A stretch of DNA of 64,000 bases from Cercospora beticola (GCF_033473495.1 NC_088936.1:1736001-1800000); one strand, 5' to 3'. Counted from the stretch's first letter, positions 21,259 through 31,880 are shown. Notes: generated by a model from the sequence alone, not told the origin. A program made the numbers and translations.

Positions 21259-23670
21259 TCATCCAAGAAGAACAACCACGAGAGTGCCCAAGACGACCAG
21301 GAAGTTCAGAGCCTCAAAGGAGAACAGTCCGGCCGCAGCATTCTGCGAAGGGCCTCCTCCACTTCCGCCGGTCTCAGCCGGTTGACCCGAGCCAGGGGCT
21401 GTAGATGCAGAACTGCTCTGACCACCATACCCGAGACCACTCCGTATGGCACCACTGACGGAACTGTCTCCCGTCGTCGTCGGCTCGACGCCAAGTGTGC
21501 TGTTAGTCTGAATGACAAGCTCGCTGCCGTTCTGAGGCACGCTGACAATAGTTCCATCTGGAAAAGTGACGGGCGGACCTCCGGGGAGCAAAGTGATCCT
21601 CTGCTCTATGACGACTGGGCCTCCATCTTGCTCTTGCACTGCAGTTTCCTTTTCGCCATTGATGGTGATGGTCACGGTATCAGAATCTCCAGTGCGAGTA
21701 GGGTTGGACGCTGTACCAGTGGAGCCCGCTCCGTCATTCGAATTCGTCTCGCCGCTTGGTCCGGATGCGCCACTGGAGTCCGTGTCCGGCTGGCTATCCG
21801 GGACGCCAGTTTGGCCACTCGTTGCTGTGTCTGGAGTCTGGTCGTCAAACACCACTTTTTCTTTGGTCGTGAAGACCAGCCCATTTTCTCCATAAGAGCA
21901 AACCGTCCCGTCTGGAAGCATTTGAGGTGCGCCGCCCGCAATGCAAGTGATCGGTCCAATCGTTACTTTGTTGCCTTCGGCCTTGGCTGTGTAATCTTTA
22001 CCTCTGATCTTGACATCTTTGGTCCACGGCTCCTTGGAGGGCACATATTTGGGACGTGGTCGAGGACTTTGGCCTTCGTGTCCAGCATGGCCAGAGTGAT
22101 CGGCTTCCTCTCCACTCCCGCCTTTCCCTCCACTTTGATTATTATTATCCGTTCCGTGCTCGCCATTGCCCTCTTGCCCTCCCTTGTGACCACCGGAATT
22201 GTTATCACCATAACTAGGAGCTGGTTTCCCGCCATCCGTACCGCTTGGTCCTGCATCCGATGCTGTTGGCCCACCAGCATTGGGTAAAGTAGGCCCGTTT
22301 TCGTTTTGATAAGTTGACGGCAGCTCATTAGGAATAGCAGTGGGCTGCGTAGTAGGCGGGGCCTGGCTTGGTTGCGCGGCAGTGCTCGTTGGTATACTAT
22401 GCCCTCCGGGAAGCGTCGGCCCTTCAGCAGATACAGCCTCGGTCAGCGCCAGAGGCGGATCCCATAGTCCGTTGTACCACATCTGACAACCTTCGAAATC
22501 TGGACTTAGCGATGTGATCTCTGGTGGAATTGCAAGTTGCGGCCGATAGTAAGTCTCGTATATGACACCGCAGGTGATGGTATCCAGCTGGTTCAAGCAC
22601 TGATTCTGACCATTCCATGCTGACCACGGTATCGGAGTGTTGAAGTCAGCGTAAGATACTGGGTAGCCCGTGATCTTGTCAGTCTCCATCAACCTTTGGA
22701 AGTGGTCTTGTGAATAGCGCAAGCTGAGCACGGACTCGGAGGGCATGGCCAGGATCGCATCGTTTACGACTCCAAATGTCTTCGAACATCGATTCGCTGC
22801 ATACACTTTTGAGATACTGATGTAAGCAGTCCCGGTCGTGAAGGTGTGACCATCAGCCACGACGGTTTTCTTTGCACCGGCTACTGAGCTCATGTTTGCG
22901 CCAAAACTCTTTCCAGCATATGCCGTGATCACAGCACCAGGGCCGTACGATGTCAGGGATGCAGTCGGCGTTTCCGCACACATGTCTCGCGACACCGTGG
23001 TAGGTTCAGGAAAGTAAACAAGCTCCACGCCTTCGCCATAGATGGTACACAGACCACATCCGTATATTTTCTCCGTCACACTCGACCACGATGATGCTGC
23101 AGATTGATTCATACACGGCGGTGTCTGAATCACTGGCGCGGGCGTAATAGTAGCAGCTGCCGCAACGGATTTACTGTAGTCGCTCCAAAGCGGATCGCAG
23201 TCCTGGGGACGTATCGTACATGAGGGCGAAGGGGCCGAGTACACCCTTCCTACGGTGTCCGTATAGACTGAGGTTGCCGTAGTGGGCTCGACTGTCGTCC
23301 GCCACTCCGTTGACAGAGGTATTGCTGGCGAGTACAACACCCGCGGATGGCCATCGCAAAGGGTCGTGGCATTTTCGTAGTACGTTACCTGGCTCATCGC
23401 TGTGCCTCCATAGTACACCGTTGTCGTCTCCACGGTATTGTGGATCGCATCCCACGAAGACTTTCCCGATGAGTACGCGGAGTATGCGCTCTGGCATGAC
23501 CTCGCATACGCCACGCCCGTGCCATTGGCGGCAGAGAAGAATGGAGTGTTGTCGGTTTTGTTCTTGTTTGGAGTATTTCCTTCCTGCTCCGGAAGCGCCT
23601 CGGAAAACGCCAGATACGAGAATACAGCCAGTAGCAAACTTGGCGGGAGGTCGGCCCACTTCCACTTCAT
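21259..23670 (-). CDS. Large GPI-anchored cell-surface protein, unknown family
   Basis: An 803-aa single-exon protein from the ATG at 23668-23670. A signal peptide (PPSLLLAVFSYLAFSEA) is followed by an N-terminal region of about 400 residues rich in Ser/Thr/Tyr with scattered Cys, for example RSCQSAYSAYSSGKSSWDA and EGVELVYFPEPTTVSRDMC. A Gly/Asn/Ser/Pro low-complexity stalk (about 420-540) comes next. Then there are two copies of a short beta-like module: GPITCIAGGAPQMLPDGTVC and, about 110 residues later, ITLLPGGPPVTFPDGTIVS, each followed by an NG-L-V strand. The C-terminus has a Ser/Gly-rich omega region and a hydrophobic tail ending LVVLGTLVVVLLG. Probably a cell-wall or plasma-membrane surface protein. 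The two modules share the PGG-P-P-DGT core and look like an internal duplication. Confidence 0.75.
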   Translation of the reverse strand: MKWKWADLPPSLLLAVFSYLAFSEALPEQEGNTPNKNKTDNTPFFSAANGTGVAYARSCQSAYSAYSSGKSSWDAIHNTVETTTVYYGGTAMSQVTYYENATTLCDGHPRVLYSPAIPLSTEWRTTVEPTTATSVYTDTVGRVYSAPSPSCTIRPQDCDPLWSDYSKSVAAAATITPAPVIQTPPCMNQSAASSWSSVTEKIYGCGLCTIYGEGVELVYFPEPTTVSRDMCAETPTASLTSYGPGAVITAYAGKSFGANMSSVAGAKKTVVADGHTFTTGTAYISISKVYAANRCSKTFGVVNDAILAMPSESVLSLRYSQDHFQRLMETDKITGYPVSYADFNTPIPWSAWNGQNQCLNQLDTITCGVIYETYYRPQLAIPPEITSLSPDFEGCQMWYNGLWDPPLALTEAVSAEGPTLPGGHSIPTSTAAQPSQAPPTTQPTAIPNELPSTYQNENGPTLPNAGGPTASDAGPSGTDGGKPAPSYGDNNSGGHKGGQEGNGEHGTDNNNQSGGKGGSGEEADHSGHAGHEGQSPRPRPKYVPSKEPWTKDVKIRGKDYTAKAEGNKVTIGPITCIAGGAPQMLPDGTVCSYGENGLVFTTKEKVVFDDQTPDTATSGQTGVPDSQPDTDSSGASGPSGETNSNDGAGSTGTASNPTRTGDSDTVTITINGEKETAVQEQDGGPVVIEQRITLLPGGPPVTFPDGTIVSVPQNGSELVIQTNSTLGVEPTTTGDSSVSGAIRSGLGYGGQSSSASTAPGSGQPAETGGSGGGPSQNAAAGLFSFEALNFLVVLGTLVVVLLG

Positions 23671-24206
23671 ATTGCAGGCCCAGCGCCGGAGGCGAGATTG
23701 TCGGGAGGATTAACAGCAGTACAGTGGCAGAAGCGCTGCCGGACAAGCGAGTGTGGGGGTTTCGAAATGCTGCGAAAGCAGCATACCTATGGAGAACGAA
23801 TGTCGTGGTTGATGAGCAGTGCCATTACGGAAGGGAGAGAGAGGGTGAGAAACACGGTCGAAACCTTCGCCTCATTTCTGAGCCCAGGAGTGACCTCAAC
23901 CCGCGCGGTGTCCCAGGTTTGCTGGCTCGTATTTGCGCACGCTAAGTGACGTTCGTCAAGCTTCGTGCACTTTTCGACCGCACCTAGCGAGGATCAGCGA
24001 GTCACGGTTGATCTCGGCAGAGGATGGATGCGCGTCATTGCCCGTGCGCGTCTTAAGACCATTCCCTATAGGACTGTAGAGATGGGAGGATGCATACGTA
24101 CACATGGAGAGACCCGCATCCTGACGAGATAGATGGCACAGATGGTGTGCAGATGGTGTGAAGATTCGTGGTCCGGCTCGATCGTTGTGTATCACAAGAT
24201 CCATTG
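23671..24206. other. Intergenic region, nothing recognised
   Basis: 536 bp upstream of the GPI protein gene, presumably its promoter. No other feature was seen. Confidence 0.5.
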
Positions 24207-24608
24207 CTAGTCTTGGAGGTGCCTGCAGCATGGCGCCAAGGTTCCTGAGTCCTTCACGAATCCATCTTCCTCCTGGCCAGGACTGCGGCTCTTGCCATGT
24301 GCTTTGCTAGCATCGCTGTCGTTCTCAACGCACCATGTTTCAGCATCCCGTCGCGAAATGGCTGTGTTCCTGGCGAACCTGGTCGGTCAGCATGGAATCG
24401 CGAATGGCCGGTTCATCCAAAAGGCGAGCTAAAGATAGCGCTTGGCGGGAAAGATTGCCGTCTGCAACCTTAAAGCGCACATCTTCTCCGTTTTCAAGAA
24501 TGTCTTGCTGCCCGCCTTCGATCGATATAGTGCCAGCCCGCTGGAGATCGTGAGAAGTCGATGAAGTTCAGTTGGAAGGAAGTGCACTTTGACGACCGTG
24601 GCTGCCAT
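24207..24608 (-). pseudogene. Short gene relic, family not recognised
   Basis: On the minus strand protein-like sequence runs through three frames without plausible introns: MAATVVKVHFLPTELHRLL from the ATG at 24606-24608, then ISIEGGQQDILENGEDVRF and SRQALSLARLLDEPAIRDSM ending at a TGA near 24332, and then VENDSDASKAHGKSRSPG and QEEDGFVKDSGTLAPC to a TAG at 24207-24209. The first part may belong to a fungal domain of the LHRLL... type, but I cannot assign it. Frameshifts of one base near 24540 and 24330 would join the pieces. A decayed gene is likelier than a three-exon gene because the joins are too short for introns. Confidence 0.35.
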
Positions 24609-25383
24609 GCGGAAAGACGTTATCGCACCCCGATCATGCCGATTCCGAACCGATCGCACCTCCAGCTTTGCTCGGATCACTCATCAGCCATGCCAAAATG
24701 CAGCATCACTCCGTAAGCACGCGGGCTCGTTCTGACAAGGACAGTAGTCGAAGCTATGACAGGCAAAGAGACAAGCGGAAGACAGCGGGCCATATGCAGC
24801 AGCGGAGGGATGCGAGGATCGATCATCCAGTGCGCTGTGGCATAACATCGACATAAGAGCTTGTCAACTGGGACACATACCATGTTCTCACGCACTGCTC
24901 TGCTTCCGCTCAGCGCTCGCGACCGGAATGTGTTGAAGGTATTTTACAGTCACATTTCCTCTCCCACATCTGTTCTATGTCGATCGTCGAGGGCGCGTTC
25001 TCAGGCCTTCAGGCCCACATACGGTGGAAACGACAGACCCGCATGAACAGCGTATACTGTTGAAAGAGAAGAGATGAGAGATAGGACTGTTCTTCCAAGC
25101 GCAATCTAGAGGAAAGCTAGCAACGATTCACGCTGAGGATTCTGCTCTCCTTATTCACAATTCTCAGAGCCCGCAATTTTCCAGCAAACGCCAAACATAG
25201 CACATGCCCACAAGTGGCGCAACAATTGCAGAACGAAGTTCGTTGACCTGGTATCAAGCATTGTAGTCTCACCCTTCGAACCCAAGTGGGATGCTCCCAG
25301 TAATTTTCCTATCCAACCTTGGACCTGGCGCATCATCCCAACCGTCTTCGTGATCGTAATCGTGGCTTCGTGAGAAGATATTT
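24609..25383. other. Intergenic region, nothing recognised
   Basis: 775 bp between the relic and the metacaspase stop codon. A plus-strand frame at 24861-25046 (60 residues) has no support. Confidence 0.5.
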
Positions 25384-26867
25384 CTACATGACGTAGAGCA
25401 GGTTGGTGTCTATGCAATTCGTCAGCAAAGTGTTTCAAGGTTTAGCGGTAGAATAAGGAAATGTTATTACTTACCAAGAGGGTGACTACAGCTCAGCTGC
25501 GGCTTTTGCGAGTACTTTCCTTCCAATTCATCACGAATGCTGTTCAATAACTGGACGTAGCTTTGCTGTGGATTCTTCTTGAGCGCCGTGACAAAGGCCC
25601 ACGACATGGCGCCAGTGGCTTGGCCGCCAATGCTTGCGTCGGATCTGTCATCGGTGTCAGCATATGCACATATATTAGTAGGGTCCAAATGCATGAGAAC
25701 GTACGATGTCTGACTGTCTTTGCTTCCACTCCACATGATGACATCCGCGGGACTCGTCTTCGTGCGCAAGTTCTTCTGATACACATCGTCGCCCTTGGTC
25801 GCCTTCTTGAAGAAACCAGTTGCCGTAGATAGCATACCACCAATGTCGCCTTTGGCATAGGATCCAACGATGCCGAGGAGACCTTGCCCAGCTTCTTTGG
25901 CCAAGTTTGGTTCCTTGAGAACACCTTGTGTAGAGTAAATGTATGGCAGATCGAGAGCTGAGCCAGAATGACAGGAGTCGAAGATTGCAGTCAATCTCAC
26001 TCCCGGTTGAAGAGGTGCGACCCTGCTGTTGTTAGTGTCTCCCTCTTTCTTCGTGCAAGGTAGATACCACTCACATGATACGATGCATCTCGTCATCCAC
26101 AATATGTCCCGCCTGCCTGAAATCCACAGGATAAATCACCTCATCGTATCCGTCATCCTCATCACCATCCAAATCTTTCGTCTGACCTCCATGCCCAGAG
26201 TAGTGGAAGAACAGCGAATCATTAGGTCGCGCATCCTTGACCAACCAATGCATCGCACGGAGAATATTCTGCTTTGTAGGTTGACTCATCGGATTCTGCT
26301 GATCGTCGGTCAAGATGACCATGTCCTCTCTCTTGTAATTGAAAAACTGATTTAGATATCCCGACAGGTTTTTCACATCGTTGATACATCCTCGCAATTG
26401 ACCTCGCTGGCCAAAGTAGTTGATACCGATGAGCAATGCTTTTCGTCGACCGGTACAGTTGGAGTATTGGAATGTCATCTGAGGCGGCGCGCCGTGACCG
26501 AACTGCTGTTGTTGCTGGGGAGGTGGGGGCTAAAGCGTCAGCCTTTCGCACTTGCTGATGCGCGAGTTCTCCAACCACTTACTGGTCTGCCATATCCTCC
26601 TTGCTGTTGCATGGGCGGTGGAGGCCCACCATAGTTTCCTGGGGGAGGCGCACCATAATGGCCTTGGGGAGGTGGTGGTCCGTTGTTATATTGCTGCGGA
26701 GGAGGAGGCGCTCCATATCCGTAGTTTGGCGGCGGTTGGGGACTCGGAGCTCCATATTGCTGAGGCGGATATTGTTGCGGCGGCGGGTAGCCATTGTTGC
26801 CGTACCCGTACTGTGGAGGAGGCGGACCTTGTTGGTTATGGTAGCCTTGGCCGGGAAAGAAGGACAT
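25384..26867 (-). CDS. casA: Type I metacaspase (CasA/Mca1)
   Basis: Ca-dependent cysteine protease cutting after Arg/Lys, involved in stress-induced death and protein quality control. Five exons: 26583-26867, 26075-26529, 25705-26022, 25475-25644 and 25384-25409 (last exon 26 nt), giving 417 aa. All introns are GT-AG (53, 52, 60 and 65 bp). The prodomain (about residues 1-112) is Q/P/Y/G-rich with YGAP and PPPPQ repeats, as in type I metacaspases. The p20 domain starts at [20 protein letters not shown]. The dyad is His208 in [11 protein letters not shown] and Cys264 in [15 protein letters not shown]. The p10-like part contains [11 protein letters not shown] and [14 protein letters not shown]. 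The C-terminus is DTNLLYVM. Lengths and both catalytic residues indicate a functional enzyme. The start at 26865-26867 ([12 protein letters not shown]) begins the prodomain. Confidence 0.95.
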
Positions 26868-27692
26868 GATGTATGTCTTGGTGCAGTTCAATGTTTGCAA
26901 GAGAGAAGGGAAGCGTCACGACGCTGGTGGATCTCGAAGTGACACCTTCGGGAAGGTCGGATAAGTGCCGAGCAGCAAGCAGCAGGCGCACGAGACTGCT
27001 GACGAAGTGCTGCCTGTGGCGAAGTTGTCAGATGTGGTGCTGCTTGTGACAAGGTCTGTCGACGATGATGGCTGATGGTCCCACGTCGGCGCCGATCAGC
27101 GTTGTGGGGATGGCTGTCGTTTAGACTCTCGCAGGGTTCAAAAGGCGCGTACTCGTACCACGGACAACGCGCTTGCACAACCGGTGTCTATGATGTTCCC
27201 TAGGCTCTCGTAGAGGTTATGACCAGTAGGTATAGCAGCGGTGACGGTGATGTTGTAGGAGATGAGTGCGTGGTCAAAATAGAATCAATGTCACCGCCAC
27301 GAGAGGCTGACGAAGCACACCCTGTGCTGCCCCGCCATGATCCTCGAGCAGGCAATTTCAGCCCTACCTCCGACAAGGATCACATCACGTCTCGATTCTT
27401 CCTGACATGCGACGCTCTGCACCGTTTGGGCATGCCACGTTGTCGAATGTCCATCACGAGCGCAGACATCGCTTCGGCGCTCATCTCCTGCTGCAGAGTA
27501 GCCACGAGGCACAGCGCGCCTGCTGGTACGTGAGAGCCAATAGCAGAGACTTAGTCACGGCGTCTCCGAAGCCACAGCATGCAGCCACGCTGCGAACCGA
27601 ATGTGAACTCGTGGCAGCCATACGATGTAGCGCAGCTCGAGTCCCCAGTGTGCCGCATTTCTTCAGAGTCCTGGCAGAAATCTGCGAGCCGG
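26868..27692. other. Intergenic region up to the retrotransposon insertion
   Basis: About 825 bp: the metacaspase promoter and the left flank of the Copia element. A plus-strand frame of 104 residues from an ATG at 27219 is somewhat protein-like (ESMSPPREADEAHPVLPRHD), but frames overlap on both strands and I cannot support a gene. The base composition is like the host, not like the element. Confidence 0.45.
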
Positions 27693-27697
27693 CACAC
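27693..27697. repeat. Left target-site duplication CACAC of the Copia element
   Basis: CACAC directly before the left LTR is repeated at 41771-41775 directly after the right LTR. A 5-bp duplication is the size made by Copia integrases. Confidence 0.7.
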
Positions 27698-27893
27698 AGT
27701 TGAAAAGTAGAGAGAGTGAGAACTGTAGAGTACATGGAAGCCCCTAATCGAGCTACCTGTCGACAAACTACGTACGCTATATACCCCCGTTGCTATTGTC
27801 TCTCTCTTACGGTAACTCCTTACTATTGTCGGTACCTCCGATAATGAGATATAGCCTCGGAGATTGTGGTAGCTTGGGCACCTTTGTTCAATA
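27698..27893 (-). repeat. Copia LTR, left copy (3' LTR of the element)
   Basis: 196 bp, aligned without gaps to 41575-41770. I count 16 differences, all C-to-T or G-to-A in the right copy relative to this one. This copy keeps CpA/TpG sites lost in the right copy, for example GTACATGG against GTATATAG. Confidence 0.9.
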
Positions 27894-27999
27894 CTCCTAC
27901 TAACTAGCCTACTATATATCCTGTCCTTAGCACTAGCCTCTAATTTGAAGCCTCTCGTCCTTCTTGCTTATTAGTCTAAGGCGAGTAAGAATGCTTTCG

Positions 28000-30055
28000 A
28001 AGGTTGTACGAGGCAGTGCTTTTGTAAATATATTAGCGAGGTTATCCTTAGTATTAACTTGCTTAATCTAAATTGCACTATCCTAAACTTGTTCTCTAAG
28101 GAAGTAATACCGGAGTTTAATATACTTTGTTTAGGCATAAAACTCGGGGTTCTTAGATAGTTTAATAGTAGCGTTATTATCGATATAGAGAGTTACCTTA
28201 TCTTAGGTAAAGCCTAGAATTTTCAATTCTTATAGTAGGTTCTTTAGCTAAATTGCTTCCTTAGCTACTTCGGCTATAGCTATATACTCGGCCTCGTATA
28301 ATAATATAGCTATACTCTTCTATCGCTTCGAGGCCTATACTATTAGGCTCCCGGCAATAATAAATATAAAACCGGTAGTTAAGTAGCGAGTATTATAATA
28401 CTCTACCTAGTCGCTATCTATATATCTAATAATCTCGTCGAGATAGTCGGTAGGTATAGACGTTCCCTTAGTAGAATCCGGAATATATTCTATATCTAGA
28501 TCGACTATATTCTTAGCTCCTAAGGTATAGTCGTCGGTAGGTTCGTCCGAGTATTCTAGTCTAAGTTTAGGGTACTTTTTAAGATACGTATATATCCGAT
28601 ATACTATAACTTTATAGCTCTTATTTAGATTAGAGGTATACCTCGAGACAACTCCTATAGCGTAGGTAATATCTAGTCGTACTACTATTATAAGGTAGTT
28701 TAGAGAACCTACTATAGACTAATAGCGTCTTATAAAGGCTAGGTCCGCTTATTAGCCTTTATTAACTATTAGCTTCCGAGTAACGTCTATTAGAGTTAAT
28801 ACTAGTCGAAGGTCTTTAAGACTAAATTGCGCGAGAAGCTTCTATACGAAGGCCTTTTAGTATAGGCTAATGCCTCCTAGGTTATCTCGAGTAACGTATA
28901 TACTAAGATAGTATACGTATTCGCCTAGGTCGGAGATATTAAACCTAGTATTTAGGTCTTACTTAGTGTTTTTTATCTTCTTAAGATTAGTACCGAAAAT
29001 ATTAATATTATCGATATATACCGTTACGTATAGGCCGTCTTCTAATCCTACTTAAGTATCTAGATCTATAAAGATAGAGGAGTCGTATTCTAAGAGTTAC
29101 TATCCTAGTTTAGCAAAATACTCCTTAAGTTTCTTATACTACTAACGAGGAGCTTACTTAAGACTATATAGAGCCTTCTCGAGTTTTAGTACGTATCTAT
29201 TACGTTCTAGGAAACCTTTAGGTAGATCTATATAGATTTCTTTATCTACTTCTCTATTAAGGAAAGCTATCTTAATATCTATTTAGTAGTAGTACTAGCC
29301 TTTTCGTACTACTATCGTAAAGAAGAGTTTATAAGATAGTAGCTTAACTACTAAAGCGAAGGTCTCGTCGAAGTCGATTCTATAAACTTATTTAAAGCTA
29401 CGTACGACAAAGCGGGCTTTATATCTAGCTACTATTCTATCTAGCTCTAATTTCTACTTTAGTACCTATCTTCCTAAAAGAGGTCTTTAATATATCGGCC
29501 TTAGTACTACTTTCTAGGTCTCGTTCTTAATAAAGCTATTATATTCTTCTTAGATTATATACTCCTACTACTTCGCTTCCGGGGATTTTAAAGCTAACCT
29601 AACTATTCGTAGTTCGGGTTCTAATTCCGTTTCTACTATATAAAGAAGATAGTCTATACGTCGTATTTCTCTATTCCTTCGTTAGCCGGTCTTTTAGTAC
29701 CTCTATACTACTCTTTAAAGATTCCTATCTTTAAGTTTTCTATAAAGAAGAAGACCTCTATACTACCTAACTCGTAATCGCGTTTATAAGTTATAGCCGT
29801 CTTTCTATTTATAGCGATTTCTTTATAAATATTATAAGGAAAGTTAAAGTCTAAGGTAATCTATTTACTATCCTTAATTAGCTTAGAGTAACGTTCGTAG
29901 TATTCTTCTATATTATTTTAGATACGCTCTTGCCTAGCTATATATTCGAGTCGATATATACTATTCTCCGACAAGTAGTAGATATATTTCCGCCTATACT
30001 TCTCGTAGTAGGTATATAGTATACCTCTACTATAGATAAGTTTTATTATTATATA
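28000..30055 (-). pseudogene. Copia reverse transcriptase-RNase H segment, degenerate
   Basis: The minus strand reads Copia-type RT and RNase H with scattered stops. Legible blocks are VTVYIDNINIFG (the YVDD box, here with the second Asp turned to Asn) near 29000, the spacer ending KKYPKLRLEYSD near 28570, SIAILLYEAEYIAIAEVA (the TEAEY box) near 28265-28315, and NLANIFTKALPR near 28040. Mutations fit C-to-T/G-to-A change. The 5' part of the RT is cut by the Gypsy insertion at 30056-30060. Confidence 0.85.
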
Positions 30056-30060
30056 GTATC
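30056..30060. repeat. Left target-site duplication GTATC of the Gypsy element
   Basis: GTATC immediately before the left Gypsy LTR is repeated at 36859-36863 immediately after the right LTR, inside Copia coding sequence. Confidence 0.85.
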
Positions 30061-30256
30061 TATAAGGAGTGGAATATAGTAATATATTAAGCGCCTCTAG
30101 ACTCCCTATCTAGAGATGTTAAGAATAATTCTTACCTCGTTAGTTTATATACGTTCTACGTGCTCTTATCCTGCGCTAAGTATAAGCGGCACTAGCCGTT
30201 ATACCTTAAAGCCTAACAAGCTACGCCTCCCGAGCTATATATCTCTAGCTCTTACA
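30061..30256 (-). repeat. Gypsy LTR, left copy (3' LTR)
   Basis: 196 bp, gap-free against 36663-36858. I count 9 transitions between the copies, in both directions, so each LTR was mutated independently. Confidence 0.9.
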
Positions 30257-30275
30257 ACTATCTCCTCTCTCTAAT
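30257..30275 (-). other. Polypurine tract of the Gypsy element
   Basis: Read on the minus strand, an uninterrupted purine run of the AGAGAGAGGAGA type sits directly upstream of the 3' LTR, where plus-strand DNA synthesis is primed in LTR elements. Confidence 0.6.
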
Positions 30276-30605
30276 AGAGCTGCCTTAGCTCGTAGAGGAG
30301 ACTATGCAATTCTGTCGTCTTAGTATAGTATATAGTGCGTTCGTACTACTTCTTGCGTACGTAAATATTAAGTCGAGCCTTAGTTTATAGCTAGTTGCTA
30401 TATAGCAACTCTCCGTAGCAACGGGCTTATTAATAGTACGTACTGTCGGCGCTCGCGCTATAAGGCGCCGGCGTACTATAAATTCGTCGTATACTCTTCG
30501 CGTATTTTCTCTATTAACTATCTATATTTAGCAAGCTTTCTATATCCGACTCGCACTATATACTTAACTATCTAGTACTACCCTCGTATACGACCTGCAA
30601 GTAAT

Positions 30606-31560
30606 ATGTCTCTAAGAAGAGCTGCCGTCGCTCCTACCGCTCCGGCTACTAACCGTCTCTCTCGTATAGTAGAAGACCTACCGAAGGCAGAGGACGATAA
30701 CTACTAGCGCTGCCTTCTATACCTCGCAGACCGTAAGTCGCGCGGTTCGTATACGTATCGTATGCTTCGAGTCTGCTAACTTCTTATGCCTAGCCGTCGA
30801 GCCGCGCTATAATAGCGATATAAAGCTCGGCTAGCAGCTAAACTATATTCGCTATAGTAGGTCTAACTATAAGTATATCTATATTACCTATCCCGACTTT
30901 ATAAAGTAGGCGTAGCGCGCGCGCTACTACCGCCGCCTACTGCGTACGAGTACGCGCGCCGTACGCTACTAGTAGCTCCGCCGACGCCTCGATAACGTAG
31001 GCAAGGCTATCGCCGCTACCCTTAAGCGCCTATAGAGCAACTCGGGCAAGTCTGCCGGTATCTTCTCTACGCCGAAGAAGGCTAGCGAGGCGCTAGCTAC
31101 TAGTATACCCTCCGCTAACGAGCTCGCGGCGACAAGTATAGGCCTCGCTATCTAGCGCGGTATATTCGAGCTAGAGTATAAGGTATATCTTATATCCTAC
31201 TAGTCGCTTGCTTATACCGTATAGTGCTAATTCGTATAATAGAAGCTCCGCCTACTTAGCGCCTCTAGCGAGGCTCTAGACCTTGCCGTCGCCTCCGCCT
31301 ACCCCGGCTAGTCTACTTAGGACGAGGGAGAGCTCTCCGAGCTCGAGGCGGATAATAAGAAGAAGGGTAAGAAGGAGGATAATAATATAGACTTAGGCGT
31401 AGGCGGCGAGTAGCCTACGGGCCTCGCGCTCCTCTTCTACTAGGCCCTCGTAGCACTCTTACGTCTCGCCGGCCCTAGGCTATATACTTCTATTACGCGT
31501 AGTATACGCTATACCTACGGGTACTATAAATAAATGCCTTCTCTCCTCTTATAACGTCTT
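30606..31560 (+). pseudogene. Coding-like frame antisense to the Gypsy genes, unknown protein
   Basis: On the plus strand, opposite to pol, protein-like sequence begins at the ATG at 30606 (MSLRRAAVAPTAPATNRLSR), shifts frame once around 30.72-30.85 kb, and continues through YIYITYPDFIK, LDNVGKAIAATLKRL, SGKSAGIFSTPKKASEALA and a charged ELSELEADNKKKGKKEDNN segment to about 31.4 kb. Nearly all stops in these frames are TAG or TAA where Gln (CAG/CAA) would be expected after RIP. It lies between the chromodomain and the 3' LTR. I recognise no domain; basic helices followed by an acidic/Lys tail suggest a nucleic-acid-binding protein. It could be an accessory gene of the element or host sequence captured by it. 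Confidence 0.5.
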
Positions 31561-31734
31561 AGTTTTCTAAATTCTCGTGTCTTAGTAATGCTTATATCTT
31601 AGCGAGGCTTAGCGTTTAGAATTCTTAGAATTCTCCGCTATTCTACTAACTACTAGTATTACTATTTCTTCCGCAGTTTCGCCTTACGTACGGGCTACTT
31701 AGTTTCGCGTTGCGCCTCGAATACGTTAAGTACC

Positions 31735-31880
31735 TTGCAATCCCCGATATATTCTACCGGCTCCTAGGTGTCGTATTCCTCCGGCTACCCGCGCTATCGA
31801 ACTAGGTACTTCCTTACGCCTTTCTCTACGCAGCTTTCTAGTATCCTCTCGACTTCCTATTCGCCTTGCTCGTCTACGAG
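31735..31880 (-). pseudogene. Chromodomain of the Gypsy integrase, degenerate
   Basis: The minus strand encodes a chromodomain core with E-V-E-R-I-L-E, then RKYLVR, RG, PEEYDT and EPVEYI. Three in-frame TAG codons stand exactly where the domain has conserved Trp (TGG), as G-to-A RIP would produce. Chromodomains of this class bind methylated H3K9 and direct insertion into heterochromatin. Confidence 0.8.

Noticed and set aside
21382..22287. 301-residue open frame on the plus strand
   Set aside because: Antisense to the GPI-anchored protein; composition is a shadow of Gly/Ser/Pro codons.
27219..27533. 104-residue plus-strand frame beside the Copia insertion, considered as a gene cut by the element
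   Set aside because: Frames on both strands overlap, and the sequence right of the element (from 41776) shows no continuation of it.
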